Source: Caldithrix sp. (lineage in GTDB: Bacteria; Zhuqueibacterota; Zhuqueibacteria; Thermofontimicrobiales; Sulfurfontimicrobiaceae). From it: DNA of 59,343 bases. The DNA is taken from NCBI GenBank assembly GCA_020722815.1, contig DYKB01000042.1, positions 1 to 59,343 of the forward strand. Direction: 5' to 3'. Both the position numbers and the translations under genes were made by a program. Shown here piece by piece: positions 17,237 through 25,675 of this stretch (within the stretch, counting starts at the first letter, position 1; each line of letters begins with the position of its first letter). The notes below the pieces were generated by a model. That model saw nothing but the letters and a program-made list of their open reading frames with translations, was not told the origin of the DNA and ran no database searches.

Positions 17237-18145
17237 CTAACGCATCAGCGTCAATTTTCTGATCTGAACAAAGCCATCAGCCTGTAACTGACAGAAATAG
17301 ATTCCACTTGTTACATCCTTTCCAAACGCATCTTTCCCGTCCCAGGTTGCCGTGTGAATACCAACATCCTGCTGTTTTTCAACCAATGTTTTGACTTTTT
17401 GACCGATAAGATGATATATTTCCAAGTTTACCCTTGCGGCTTTGGGTAATTCATAACGAATTTCGGTCTCCGGATTAAATGGGTTCGGGAAGTTTTGATA
17501 GAGCACGAATTCCACAGGCACCTGAGTTGTTCTGAAAACAGCCAGATTCGTTGCGTTTTGCTAAAATTTAAAACTGAGTAAAGTAAGGGAGTGGCCGTCA
17601 CGATAAGCATTTATGCCCTGATCGAATTTAAGATCTGTCAGTGTAAAATGCTGGTTTGAATCCGGGCGAAAAACCTGAATTGTAAATTATTCCCCCGGAA
17701 CAAAGCCTTTTATATCGGTATTTTGTGGATCATTCCCGGAAATGGTAAACTTTTGATCGGTTCCATCATAATAATCAAAGGCACAGAGTTCACCCCGCGG
17801 ATCAAAGACGCCAATTAAGTCACCCAATTTGATCCAGAGTGGCGGCCAGTGTATCCACTCTGTAGGCACGTTCACCTCATCAACCGCAAGTCGATAACCT
17901 GAACTCGATGAGGGAAAAGTAAGCTCCATATTATTGTTTAAATTAACATGTAATGTTAGATTTTTCCATTCCTGTGGCACTTGCTCCCAGATCATACCAT
18001 AAACCTGATTACTCCGATCAAAATAGGTCATGGAATCAAGACCGACATCGGCAATACCAAACGTTGGCAGCGGAACCAGGTCAGGCTGTTTTTTGGCATA
18101 AATCCACTCGAGCGATGGCTGAATACGCGGATTACATATATAATG
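17237..18145 (-). pseudogene. Remnant of a secreted T9SS protein
   Basis: One continuous minus-strand frame from about 18145 to 17237 is broken by two in-frame stops, TAA at 17687-17689 and TAG at 17561-17563. The 5' part is missing, with no start or signal peptide. What is left reads SLEWIYAKKQPDLVPLPTFG, then a region typical of T9SS surface proteins (LGDLIGVFDPRGELCAFDYY), and ends in a normal type A sorting domain (LYQNFPNPFNPETEIRYELP ... WDGKDAFGKDVTSGIYF). The tail's good preservation suggests recent decay. Family C element 18182-18319 lies just upstream of the truncated end. Confidence 0.85.
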
Positions 18146-18181
18146 AGTTTAATTTAAAATAATGCAGATAAATATCTATAT

Positions 18182-18319
18182 GAGTCCTCTCTAAAAAAGT
18201 ATAATTCGGTCATTCTGAGTGAAGCAAATAATCTATTAAGTTATAAAAAATTTAATACTTAAAATCACTTAGTTTTATGTTATTCAAAATAATAAAAATA
18301 GTCTTTTTTGAGTGGACTC
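18182..18319. mobile_element. Family C MITE-like element
   Basis: About 138 AT-rich bases bounded by imperfect inverted ends, GAGTCCTCTCTAAAAAAG on the left and CTTTTTTGAGTGGACTC on the right. The core contains GGTCATTCTGAGTGAAGCAA, reminiscent of the family A core. It lies immediately next to the truncated end of a T9SS gene. Short TATAT-type flanks are not distinctive enough to call a target duplication. Confidence 0.5.
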
Positions 18320-18470
18320 TTATATTATTTTTTTGATATTTTATTAATATAGACAATAGAAAATCAGTTTTTTCCCACAATTAATTTCCAGTCTAATTTT
18401 TTTCCTGAAAGACCCCATCGCCATGCCCCATCGATCTCCTTCGGTCCAATAAAAATTTCAAAAAATTCTC

Positions 18471-18499
18471 TTGACTTTCATCCAAATTATGTATATATT
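18471..18499 (+). promoter_or_regulatory. Promoter of the hydCBA operon
   Basis: TTGACT (18471-18476), a 17-base spacer, and TATATT (18494-18499) form a near-consensus housekeeping-sigma promoter about 115 bases ahead of hydC. The Rex-like palindrome begins four bases after the -10 box, where it would cover the start site. Confidence 0.75.
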
Positions 18500-18502
18500 A
18501 TT

Positions 18503-18520
18503 TTGTGAAAAATATCACAA
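18503..18520. promoter_or_regulatory. Rex-like operator over the hyd start site
   Basis: TTGTGAAAAATATCACAA differs at one position from the published Rex consensus TTGTGAANNNNTTCACAA. Rex represses fermentation and hydrogenase genes when NAD+ is plentiful and releases at high NADH, which suits an NADH-consuming hydrogenase. The core also fits a CRP-type TGTGA-N6-TCACA site, but an activator would not be expected downstream of the -10 box. No rex gene is in the window. Confidence 0.7.
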
Positions 18521-18611
18521 CGTCTTTAATTTCACAATATTAAATTAATACAATCTTTGAATCAATAATGGCATCAGCCAATTGAGTTTTATTGAAAGAA
18601 GGAAATTGGAA

Positions 18612-19091
18612 ATGAATTCACTTCAGACAATTTTAGACAAATATCCCAATGCCGGACGGGATGCCTTAATTCCGCTGTTACAGGAGGTTCAGGAGCAGGA
18701 AGGATTTATTTCGCGGGAGGCGATTGCGGTGGTGGGTAAGCATCTGAATTTACCGGCGAGTAAAATTTATGGCGTGGCGACTTTTTATAATCAGTTTCGG
18801 TTTGCGCCATTGGGTAAATATCACATTCAGGTGTGCCGGGGCACGGCCTGCCATGTGAAAAATTCGATAAAAGTTTTGGATGCGTTAAAACGCGAGTTAA
18901 AAATCGATGCTGGCCAGACATCGCGCGATGGTCTGTTCAGTCTGGAAGTAGTGGCCTGTTTGGGTGCCTGCGGTCTGGCCCCGGTGATCACAGTAAATGG
19001 TGAATTTTATGCAGCGATGACACCGGAAAAAGTAAAGAAAATTATTAACACCTGTCGTCGAGAGGTAAAAGAGAATGCTACCGTCAAATGA
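18612..19091 (+). CDS. hydC: NADH-linked [FeFe]-hydrogenase gamma subunit (NuoE-like)
   Basis: Thioredoxin-fold subunit holding one [2Fe-2S] cluster, ligated by the C-x4-C pair in VCRGTACHV and the C-x3-C pair in ACLGACGLAP. It passes electrons within the cytoplasmic HydABC complex. The N-terminal helical part (LQTILDKYPNAGRDALIPLL) is the usual NuoE start. I choose ATG 18612, nine bases after AGAAGG, over the upstream TTG. It is the first gene of the operon, and its last 17 bases overlap hydB. The 159-residue length is normal. Confidence 0.93.
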   Translation: MNSLQTILDKYPNAGRDALIPLLQEVQEQEGFISREAIAVVGKHLNLPASKIYGVATFYNQFRFAPLGKYHIQVCRGTACHVKNSIKVLDALKRELKIDAGQTSRDGLFSLEVVACLGACGLAPVITVNGEFYAAMTPEKVKKIINTCRREVKENATVK

Positions 19092-21030
19092 AAATTTAAA
19101 TACCACTCAACCGATGCCGTGTGATTTTTTATTACATACATCAGAATCCGCCCTGACACCGGCTCAGCAGACGATTTTGAAAAAATATCGTCGTGAGGTA
19201 TTGGATAAACCGTTGATTCTGATAGGAACGGGTACCTGCGGGCTGGGAGCCGGTGCCGGCAAAACTTTGAAACGAATTAAAAACTGGTTAACACAAAAAA
19301 ATATCGATGCCGAGGTTGTGGAAGTCGGCTGTATCGGCCTGTGCGTGGAAGAACCAATTGTGGATGTCCAGCTTCCGGGACGAACCAGATTATCGTTTAA
19401 AACGATTACCGAAGATAAAGTCGATGCACTGCTGGCTGCAGTATTTCAGGGAAAGCCACCAGTGGATGGGGCGATTGGTCAGTTTCGTAACGAAAAATTT
19501 CAAGCATGGGATGGAATTCGGTTTCTGGATGAACATCCATTTTTCGCCCCGCAGACACGCTGGGTGCTAAAAAATTGTGGTGTGATCAATCCAGCCAGTA
19601 TCGATGAATATATTGCCAATGGCGGCTATCAGGCCCTGGCGTATATGCTCAAACATTTAACGCCACAGGATTTATGCGACTGGATTGAAAAAAGTGGATT
19701 ACGCGGCCGTGGTGGCGGTGGTTTCCCAACAGGTAAAAAGTGGAAACTGGCTCTATTTACGCCGGCCAATCAGAAATATTTTATTTGCAACGCCGATGAA
19801 GGCGATCCCGGTGCGTTTATGGATCGGGCCGTGATTGAAGGTGATCCGCATCGGTTACTGGAAGGACTTTCAATTGCCGCGTACGGAATTGGCGCTTCGA
19901 AGGCCTATATCTATATTCGGGCGGAGTATCCATTGGCGGTACAGCGTTTGAAGGATGCCATTGTTCAGGCGCGTCAATATGGACTCCTTGGCCATAATAT
20001 TCTGGATAGCGGCTATGATCTGGAAATCATCATTAAAATGGGCGCGGGTGCGTTTGTTTGTGGTGAAGAAACCGCTTTAATCCACAGCATCGAAGGCAAA
20101 CGGGGGATGCCACGACCCCGTCCGCCATATCCATCAACCAGTGGTTTGTTTGGTAAGCCGACGGTAATCAATAATGTGGAAACCCTGGCAAATGTCCCGG
20201 CCATCATCCAGAATGGGGCGGCGTGGTTTGCTTCCATTGGGACCGAAAAAAGCAAGGGAACCAAAGTCTTTGCGCTTTCAGGTAAAATCAGCCGCACAGG
20301 CCTGGTTGAAGTAGCCATGGGGACGAAAATTGGTGATATTATTTTTAAAATAGGCGGTGGAATTCCCAACAATAAAAAATTTAAGGCTTCACAAATTGGT
20401 GGGCCATCCGGTGGCTGTCTTACCAACCAGCATCTGGACCTAGAGGTGGATTATGAATCGCTGCAGAGTGCCGGTGCTATGATGGGTTCTGGCGGACTGG
20501 TGGTCATGGATGAAGATACCTGTATGGTGGACATTGCCAAGTACTTTATGGATTTCATTCAGCGTGAAAGCTGCGGCAAGTGTATTCCCTGCCGTGAAGG
20601 GACCCGGCGGATGCTGGAAATTTTGAATCGTATTACGCAGGGCCGCAAGACTGAAACCGGCAATGACGCCCTGGAACGCTTCAAAGGGATTATGTACCTG
20701 AATCGGTTAGCAGAAGTGATTAAAGATACCAGTCTGTGCGGATTGGGAAAATCAGCACCAAATCCCGTGTTAAGTACCCTGCGTTGGTTTCGGGATGAGT
20801 ATGAAGCGCATATTTTCGAGCGACGTTGTCCGGCCAAGGTTTGTAAAGAGTTATTGAACTATAGTATTGATGCAGATAAATGCAAAGGATGCACACTCTG
20901 TGCGAAAAATTGTCCAGTGGATGCCATTATGGGTAATCTCAAAACACCACATTACATTATTTCTGATAAATGTATTCGATGTGGAAATTGCTATGAGGTT
21001 TGTAAATTTGATGCGGTTCTGGTAAAATAA
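19075..21030 (+). CDS. hydB: NADH-linked [FeFe]-hydrogenase beta subunit (NuoF-like flavoprotein)
   Basis: Oxidises or reduces NAD(H) through FMN and feeds HydA. Domains in order: N-terminal thioredoxin-like region with three of the usual Cys (GTGTCGLGAG; VGCIGLCVEEP); Complex I 51-kDa domain with FMN/NADH loops RGRGGGGFPTGKKW and ICNADEGDPGAFMDR; SLBB segment; the [4Fe-4S] motif ESCGKCIPCREGT with its distant Cys in TSLCGLG; and a C-terminal 2x[4Fe-4S] ferredoxin domain (CKGCTLCAKNCPV; CIRCGNCYEVC). At 651 residues it matches HydB of trimeric bifurcating enzymes. Whether this complex bifurcates with ferredoxin or uses NADH alone cannot be settled from sequence. Confidence 0.94.
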   Translation: MLPSNENLNTTQPMPCDFLLHTSESALTPAQQTILKKYRREVLDKPLILIGTGTCGLGAGAGKTLKRIKNWLTQKNIDAEVVEVGCIGLCVEEPIVDVQLPGRTRLSFKTITEDKVDALLAAVFQGKPPVDGAIGQFRNEKFQAWDGIRFLDEHPFFAPQTRWVLKNCGVINPASIDEYIANGGYQALAYMLKHLTPQDLCDWIEKSGLRGRGGGGFPTGKKWKLALFTPANQKYFICNADEGDPGAFMDRAVIEGDPHRLLEGLSIAAYGIGASKAYIYIRAEYPLAVQRLKDAIVQARQYGLLGHNILDSGYDLEIIIKMGAGAFVCGEETALIHSIEGKRGMPRPRPPYPSTSGLFGKPTVINNVETLANVPAIIQNGAAWFASIGTEKSKGTKVFALSGKISRTGLVEVAMGTKIGDIIFKIGGGIPNNKKFKASQIGGPSGGCLTNQHLDLEVDYESLQSAGAMMGSGGLVVMDEDTCMVDIAKYFMDFIQRESCGKCIPCREGTRRMLEILNRITQGRKTETGNDALERFKGIMYLNRLAEVIKDTSLCGLGKSAPNPVLSTLRWFRDEYEAHIFERRCPAKVCKELLNYSIDADKCKGCTLCAKNCPVDAIMGNLKTPHYIISDKCIRCGNCYEVCKFDAVLVK

Positions 21031-21042
21031 TGAGGTAACAAC

Positions 21043-22764
21043 ATGTTTAATATAGAAGTTAATAACAGATCGATTGAAGCAAAACCGGGAGAAATGATTC
21101 TGGAAACCCTGGAACGAGCGGGAATCAATGTGCCCACATTATGTCACATAAAAGGACTTTTCCCCAGTGGGGCCTGTCGGATGTGTGTCGTAGAGGTAGA
21201 AGGAATACCGGGGCTGATTCCGAGTTGTGCCTTTCCGGTAAGAGAAGGAATGAAAATTAAAACCCATTCTCCGCGTGCTTTACGTGCCCGAAAGACGATT
21301 ATTGAATTACTGCTGGCGAATCACCCGGATGATTGTCTTTATTGTGTGCGCAATAAAAATTGCGATTTGCAGGATTTAGCTGAAGAATTGGGGGTCCGGC
21401 AGCGTCGTTATACGGGTGATAAAAATGAATATCATATTGATAAATCCAGTCCATCAATTATTCGGGATCCGGCCAAATGTATTTTATGTGGCAAATGCGT
21501 CCGGGTCTGTGAGGAAATTCAGGGGGTGAGTGCCATTGATTTTATTGGGCGTGGTAGCCGTTCGAAAATTGGTACCGCGTTTAACGAAGGCTTGAATGTC
21601 TCCAGTTGTATTAATTGCGGGCAGTGTGTTGTCGTCTGCCCCACCGGTGCGTTGCGCGAAACTAGTCACATCAAAGAAGTCTTGGATGCGTTAAGTGATC
21701 CGGATTTACATGTGGTGGTACAACACGCTCCCAGTATTTCCGTTACATTGGGTGAAGAATTTGGAATTAAACCAGGCAATGATGTTGTTGGTTTAATGAA
21801 CACCACCTTGAGACGTCTGGGATTTAAACGTGTTTTTGATACTTCATTTTCGGCTGATTTAACCATTATGGAAGAAGGTTCGGAACTAGTACATCGGATT
21901 CAAAATAATGGCCCCTTGCCCATGCTCACCAGTTGTTCGCCAGGCTGGATTAAGTTTGTGGAACAGTTTTATCCGGAATTTATCCCTAATCTGTCCTCAT
22001 GCAAAAGTCCGCAGCAGATGATGGGGGCATTAATCAAGAGTTATTATGCCGAACAGCAGGGAATTGATCCGCATCAAATTTTTTCCGTATCGATAATGCC
22101 CTGTACCGCGAAAAAATTTGAAGCGGAGCGGCCCGAAATGGCCAATGGGAATCTGCCGGATGTGGATGCCGTCTTAACAACCCGTGAATTGGCGCGAATT
22201 ATCAAAATGCGTGGTCTGGATTTAAAAAATATGGATCCGGAAGGTGCTGATACGCCATTTGGTGAACGCAGTTCGGCTGGTAAACTTTTTGGTGCCTCCG
22301 GCGGTGTGATGGAAGCTGCCATTCGAACCGCCCATTATCTCATCACCGGTAAGGAAATGGAAGAGTTGAAAGTACAGTCGGTACGTGGTCTGGATGGAAT
22401 CAAAGAAGCGACGGTCAAAATTGGAGACCTCGAATTAAACGTTGCCGTTGCCAGTGGTCTTGGAAATGCCCGTCGGCTGCTGGATGAAGTCAAGGCTGGT
22501 ATGAAAACAGTCCATTTTATCGAAATCATGACCTGTCCTGGTGGTTGTATCGCGGGTGGTGGTCAGCCACGATCAATTAATGTAGAGACGATTAAAGCCA
22601 GACTGAAAGCACTTTATAATATTGACAGGGATGCGTCGGTTCGAACTTCCCATCAAAATAAACAGATTCAGCGAATCTACGCCGAATATTTGGGTAAGCC
22701 GCTCAGTGAGAAGAGTCATCATTTATTGCATACTCATTATCATAATCGGGACGTCTTAAAATAA
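21043..22764 (+). CDS. hydA: [FeFe]-hydrogenase catalytic alpha subunit
   Basis: Catalyses H2 production or uptake at the H-cluster. N-terminal [2Fe-2S] domain (LCHIKGLFPSGACRMC), His-Cys3 [4Fe-4S] site (HPDDCLYCVRNKNC), two [4Fe-4S] clusters (CILCGKCVRVCEE; CINCGQCVVVCP), then the H-domain with L1 TSCSPGW, L2 MPCTAKKFEAE and L3 MTCPGGCIAGGGQP. A small-subunit-like tail follows (residues about 515-573). L1 has Ser at the fourth position in place of the second Cys of TSCCP. I recall this variant in many NAD-linked enzymes. It starts 12 bases after hydB. The maturases HydE, HydF and HydG are not in the window and must be encoded elsewhere. Confidence 0.95.
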   Translation: MFNIEVNNRSIEAKPGEMILETLERAGINVPTLCHIKGLFPSGACRMCVVEVEGIPGLIPSCAFPVREGMKIKTHSPRALRARKTIIELLLANHPDDCLYCVRNKNCDLQDLAEELGVRQRRYTGDKNEYHIDKSSPSIIRDPAKCILCGKCVRVCEEIQGVSAIDFIGRGSRSKIGTAFNEGLNVSSCINCGQCVVVCPTGALRETSHIKEVLDALSDPDLHVVVQHAPSISVTLGEEFGIKPGNDVVGLMNTTLRRLGFKRVFDTSFSADLTIMEEGSELVHRIQNNGPLPMLTSCSPGWIKFVEQFYPEFIPNLSSCKSPQQMMGALIKSYYAEQQGIDPHQIFSVSIMPCTAKKFEAERPEMANGNLPDVDAVLTTRELARIIKMRGLDLKNMDPEGADTPFGERSSAGKLFGASGGVMEAAIRTAHYLITGKEMEELKVQSVRGLDGIKEATVKIGDLELNVAVASGLGNARRLLDEVKAGMKTVHFIEIMTCPGGCIAGGGQPRSINVETIKARLKALYNIDRDASVRTSHQNKQIQRIYAEYLGKPLSEKSHHLLHTHYHNRDVLK

Positions 22765-22805
22765 GCAAGTTTATTTGGTTATCGTCTGCTCATAACTTTA
22801 TCCCT

Positions 22806-22858
22806 GAGAAAGGAGCGCCGGTAAATGGTTTTCCGGGACTGGCTGGTGTTCCTTTCTC
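22806..22858 (+). terminator. Hairpin after hydA
   Basis: GAGAAAGGA pairs with TCCTTTCTC, and partly matched inner bases (GCGCC/GGTGT) lengthen the stem. It is followed by a T-rich stretch (CTCCCTTTTGAG). It lies 40 bases after the hydA stop in a 314-base gap whose remainder is AT-rich and includes short 'ATTGATAATTG' repeats. It probably ends most hydCBA transcripts. Confidence 0.55.
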
Positions 22859-23078
22859 TCCCTTTTGAGCATTAACTATTGAGAATTGTTAATTGATAAT
22901 TGCTAATTGATAATTGAATGAGGAAATAGCGGGTTTTTAAATGCTTAAATTATAAAATACCCTTGTAAATAGGGAATTTTAACATTATCTTATAATTTCG
23001 ACTTAATGAAATTATATCTTTTTTGATGTCAAGAACCAGATATCAATTAAATCTATTGCCGGCAAAAGGAGATTTCTG

Positions 23079-25085
23079 GTGAGTAGTAAATATAAACAAC
23101 CAACCGTGACAACAATAAATGGTCGGTGTCGGGTTTGCTACACCTGTGTTCGGGAGTGTCCCGCCAAGGCAATTCGTATCGCCCATGGCCAGGCTGAAGT
23201 TATTCCGGAACGCTGTATCGGGTGTGGAAATTGCGTGCGTGTTTGTAGTCAACGGGCTAAAAAGGTCGTCAGTTCTATTAATGAAGTTCAAGAACTCATT
23301 AAAAGTGATTTTAAAGTGGCCGCATGTATCGCTCCCAGTTTTGCGGCGGAATTTCCAGAGATACCTGCTCAAACATTGGTCGCTATGATTCGGCACCTGG
23401 GATTTGATTATGTGGTTGAAGTCGGTTTTGGTGCGGATCTGGTGGCTCTAGAAATAAAAAAGTTACTCGCTGAATCCAACGGCAAACGATACATTTCAAC
23501 GGCCTGCCCGGCGGTGTTTGGATATGTCAAACGTTATCACCCGGCGCTAATTGAACATCTGGCTCCTGTCGTCTCACCTATGGTGGCAATGTCGCGAGTG
23601 GTGCGGGCATTGTATGGTAAAGAATTAAAAATAGTTTTTATTGGCCCCTGTATTGCCAAAAAAATTGAAGCCTATAGCGATGAAGTAGAAGATGAAATAG
23701 ACGAGGTAATGACATTTGAGGAGCTTCGCTGGATGCTACAAGAAGCGGACATCCATAGTGAATGTATTCTGCCCACCGCGTTTGATCAACCGCATGCCTA
23801 TCGTGGCGCTTTGTTTCCAATTGGGCGAGGCTTGCTGGAAGCCGCAACCATACCTGAAGACCTGATTTCGGGAGAGGTAATTTCAGCGAATGGACGCGCC
23901 AATTTTATTGATGCGATCATGGAATTCAGTTCCGGTCAGGCGGATGCCAAATTTTTGGATGTCTTGTGTTGTGATGGTTGTATCATGGGCGCGGGAATGA
24001 CAACCAAAGCGTCTTATTTTAAACGACGAGCGCTGGTGAGTCATTATGTACAGGAAAATTTAAAAAATTTTAATGTACAAACCTGGCATAAATATGTTGA
24101 ACGATTGAGTGAACTGGATTTATCCCGAAAGTTTACGCCCTACGATCAACGCATCAAACCACCTGACGAAGAGGCGATTCGGAGAATCCTCGCAAAAATT
24201 GGAAAATATAGACCGGAAGATGAATTAAATTGCGGTGCTTGCGGCTATGATTCCTGTCGTGAACATGCGATCGCGATTCACAAAGGATTGGCAGAATCCG
24301 AAATGTGTTTGCCCTTTACGATTGAAGAGTTACACCGGGCTAACAAAGACCTGGCGTATTCCAACGACCAGCTTGCCACCACCCGCGAGGCGCTGATTCA
24401 ATCGGAAAAAATGGCAAGTATGGGACAACTGGCGGCGGGAATTGCACATGAGATCAATAATCCACTGGGCGTTGTGCTGATGTATTCGCATTTGATGCTG
24501 GATGAGTTAGCCCCCGATTCTGAAAAACGCGAAGATTTACACATGATTGCCGAACATGCGGATCGGGCAAAAAAAATCGTATCCGGCTTACTGAATTTCG
24601 CGCGGCAAAATAAAGTCAATTTAAAAGAAATCGAAATTCCCAAATTAATCCAGGACAGCATTAAACCCATTGTTTTTCCGGAAAATATCAAAGTTCAGAT
24701 CAATCATCGCTTGAAAAATCCAATTGCAGAGTTGGATCGCGATCAAATGATTCAAGTCTTCACCAATTTTGTTAACAATAGTATCACCGCGATGAAAGAT
24801 GGGGGAATTTTGACCCTTGAAACCGAGGATGATGATAATTTCGTTCGGTTTTATATTAAAGATACCGGTTCCGGAATTCGCAAAGAAAATTTAGCGAAGA
24901 TATTTGAACCCTTTTTTACGACTAAAAAGTTAGGAAAAGGAACTGGCCTGGGGCTGGCGATTACATATGGAATTTTAAAGATGCATCATGGCGATATTAG
25001 CGTCGAATCGAATGCGGATCCGACAGCCGGACCCACTGGTACGACATTTAAGATGACTTTGCCGCGTCGTGGTATCCGTGCCTAA
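23079..25085 (+). CDS. Hydrogenase-like sensor histidine kinase (HydS-type H-domain + kinase)
   Basis: Domain order: 2x[4Fe-4S] ferredoxin ([24 protein letters not shown]), an [FeFe]-hydrogenase-type H-domain at residues about 85-330, a PF04060-type Fe-S motif (CGACGYDSC ... EMCLP), a short coiled linker, and a kinase with phospho-acceptor His457 (AHEINNPLG) and ATPase boxes ([24 protein letters not shown]). H-cluster ligand Cys seem kept ([25 protein letters not shown]), but Ala replaces the proton-relay Cys, as reported for sensory HydS. The usual GGGQP is altered. There is no PAS domain or membrane span. GTG start, seven bases after AAAGGAG. It probably reports H2 or redox state to the receivers downstream. 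Confidence 0.88.
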   Translation: MSSKYKQPTVTTINGRCRVCYTCVRECPAKAIRIAHGQAEVIPERCIGCGNCVRVCSQRAKKVVSSINEVQELIKSDFKVAACIAPSFAAEFPEIPAQTLVAMIRHLGFDYVVEVGFGADLVALEIKKLLAESNGKRYISTACPAVFGYVKRYHPALIEHLAPVVSPMVAMSRVVRALYGKELKIVFIGPCIAKKIEAYSDEVEDEIDEVMTFEELRWMLQEADIHSECILPTAFDQPHAYRGALFPIGRGLLEAATIPEDLISGEVISANGRANFIDAIMEFSSGQADAKFLDVLCCDGCIMGAGMTTKASYFKRRALVSHYVQENLKNFNVQTWHKYVERLSELDLSRKFTPYDQRIKPPDEEAIRRILAKIGKYRPEDELNCGACGYDSCREHAIAIHKGLAESEMCLPFTIEELHRANKDLAYSNDQLATTREALIQSEKMASMGQLAAGIAHEINNPLGVVLMYSHLMLDELAPDSEKREDLHMIAEHADRAKKIVSGLLNFARQNKVNLKEIEIPKLIQDSIKPIVFPENIKVQINHRLKNPIAELDRDQMIQVFTNFVNNSITAMKDGGILTLETEDDDNFVRFYIKDTGSGIRKENLAKIFEPFFTTKKLGKGTGLGLAITYGILKMHHGDISVESNADPTAGPTGTTFKMTLPRRGIRA

Positions 25086-25089
25086 AAAA

Positions 25090-25222
25090 GGAGTGCATCC
25101 ACTGGGTGGGTGCCTGCCAACGAAGTTGGCATAAAAATCATTTATGTAATGATAAAATTGTTATTTTAAAAATCTCTAATTCGCCGACTCTGTCGGCGGC
25201 TGCGACATAGACGCAGCACTCC
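25090..25222. mobile_element. Family B multi-hairpin element, copy 1
   Basis: Bounded by GGAGTGC and GCACTCC. Inside are successive hairpins: a GCATCCAC/GGTGGGTGC type, the perfect TGCCAAC-GAA-GTTGGCA, the perfect CGCCGAC-TCT-GTCGGCG, and GCTGCG/CGCAGC. A homologous element lies at 36439-36577. It occupies most of the gap between the sensor kinase and the receiver gene, so as RNA it could affect read-through. No target duplication is visible. Confidence 0.72.
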
Positions 25223-25267
25223 TATTTCAAAATTAAAATTAAAAAATTATTTTAAAGAGGAATAAAA

Positions 25268-25672
25268 ATGAATACGCAAAATGCAGGAAAGAAAGTTTTG
25301 GTTGTCGATGATGATCTGGATTTTTTAACGCAAACACAGGTGAATCTCGAAGCGGCTGGATTTGAGGTTGAAACTGCCGAAAGCCAAAAACAAGCTGAAG
25401 AATATCTGGAGCAAAACCACCCCGATGTTGCGGTCGTTGATTTGATGATGGAACACCTGGATGCAGGTTTCGCCCTTTCGTATCATATTAAGAAAAAAGA
25501 CCCAAAGATCCCAGTGATTCTGGTAACGGCAGTAACGAGTGAGACGGGTCTGGAATTCGATGCCTCAACCGATGAAGAGCGTTTATGGGTGAAAGCTGAT
25601 GCCTTTTTGGCGAAACCGGTTCGGATTGAACAATTAATACGAGAAATCAATCGTTTCCTGGAAGGAAAATAA
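25268..25672 (+). CDS. Stand-alone receiver-domain response regulator
   Basis: A 134-residue CheY-like receiver with no output domain. The acidic pocket is VVDDD (residues 12-16), the phospho-acceptor is Asp58 in VVDLMMEH, the switch Thr is in ILVTAVT and the invariant Lys is in LAKPV. A roughly 15-residue insertion (DASTDEERLWVKADA) lies between the beta-4 strand and the Lys, an unusual but recurring variant. AAAGAGGAA precedes the ATG. It is followed three bases later by a receiver-kinase hybrid. Together with the hydrogenase-like kinase upstream, it probably shuttles phosphate in a relay. The partners are inferred from position. Confidence 0.88.
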   Translation: MNTQNAGKKVLVVDDDLDFLTQTQVNLEAAGFEVETAESQKQAEEYLEQNHPDVAVVDLMMEHLDAGFALSYHIKKKDPKIPVILVTAVTSETGLEFDASTDEERLWVKADAFLAKPVRIEQLIREINRFLEGK

Positions 25673-25675
25673 CGG

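Noticed and set aside
18503..18520. Reading the hyd palindrome as a CRP/FNR activator site
   Set aside because: The half-sites also fit TGTGA-N6-TCACA, but the position just downstream of the -10 box is a repressor position and the outer TTG/CAA bases fit Rex better.
25090..25222. A riboswitch ahead of the receiver gene
   Set aside because: The structured segment recurs before an unrelated gene (36439-36577) with mobile-element-like ends, so a repeat element explains it better.
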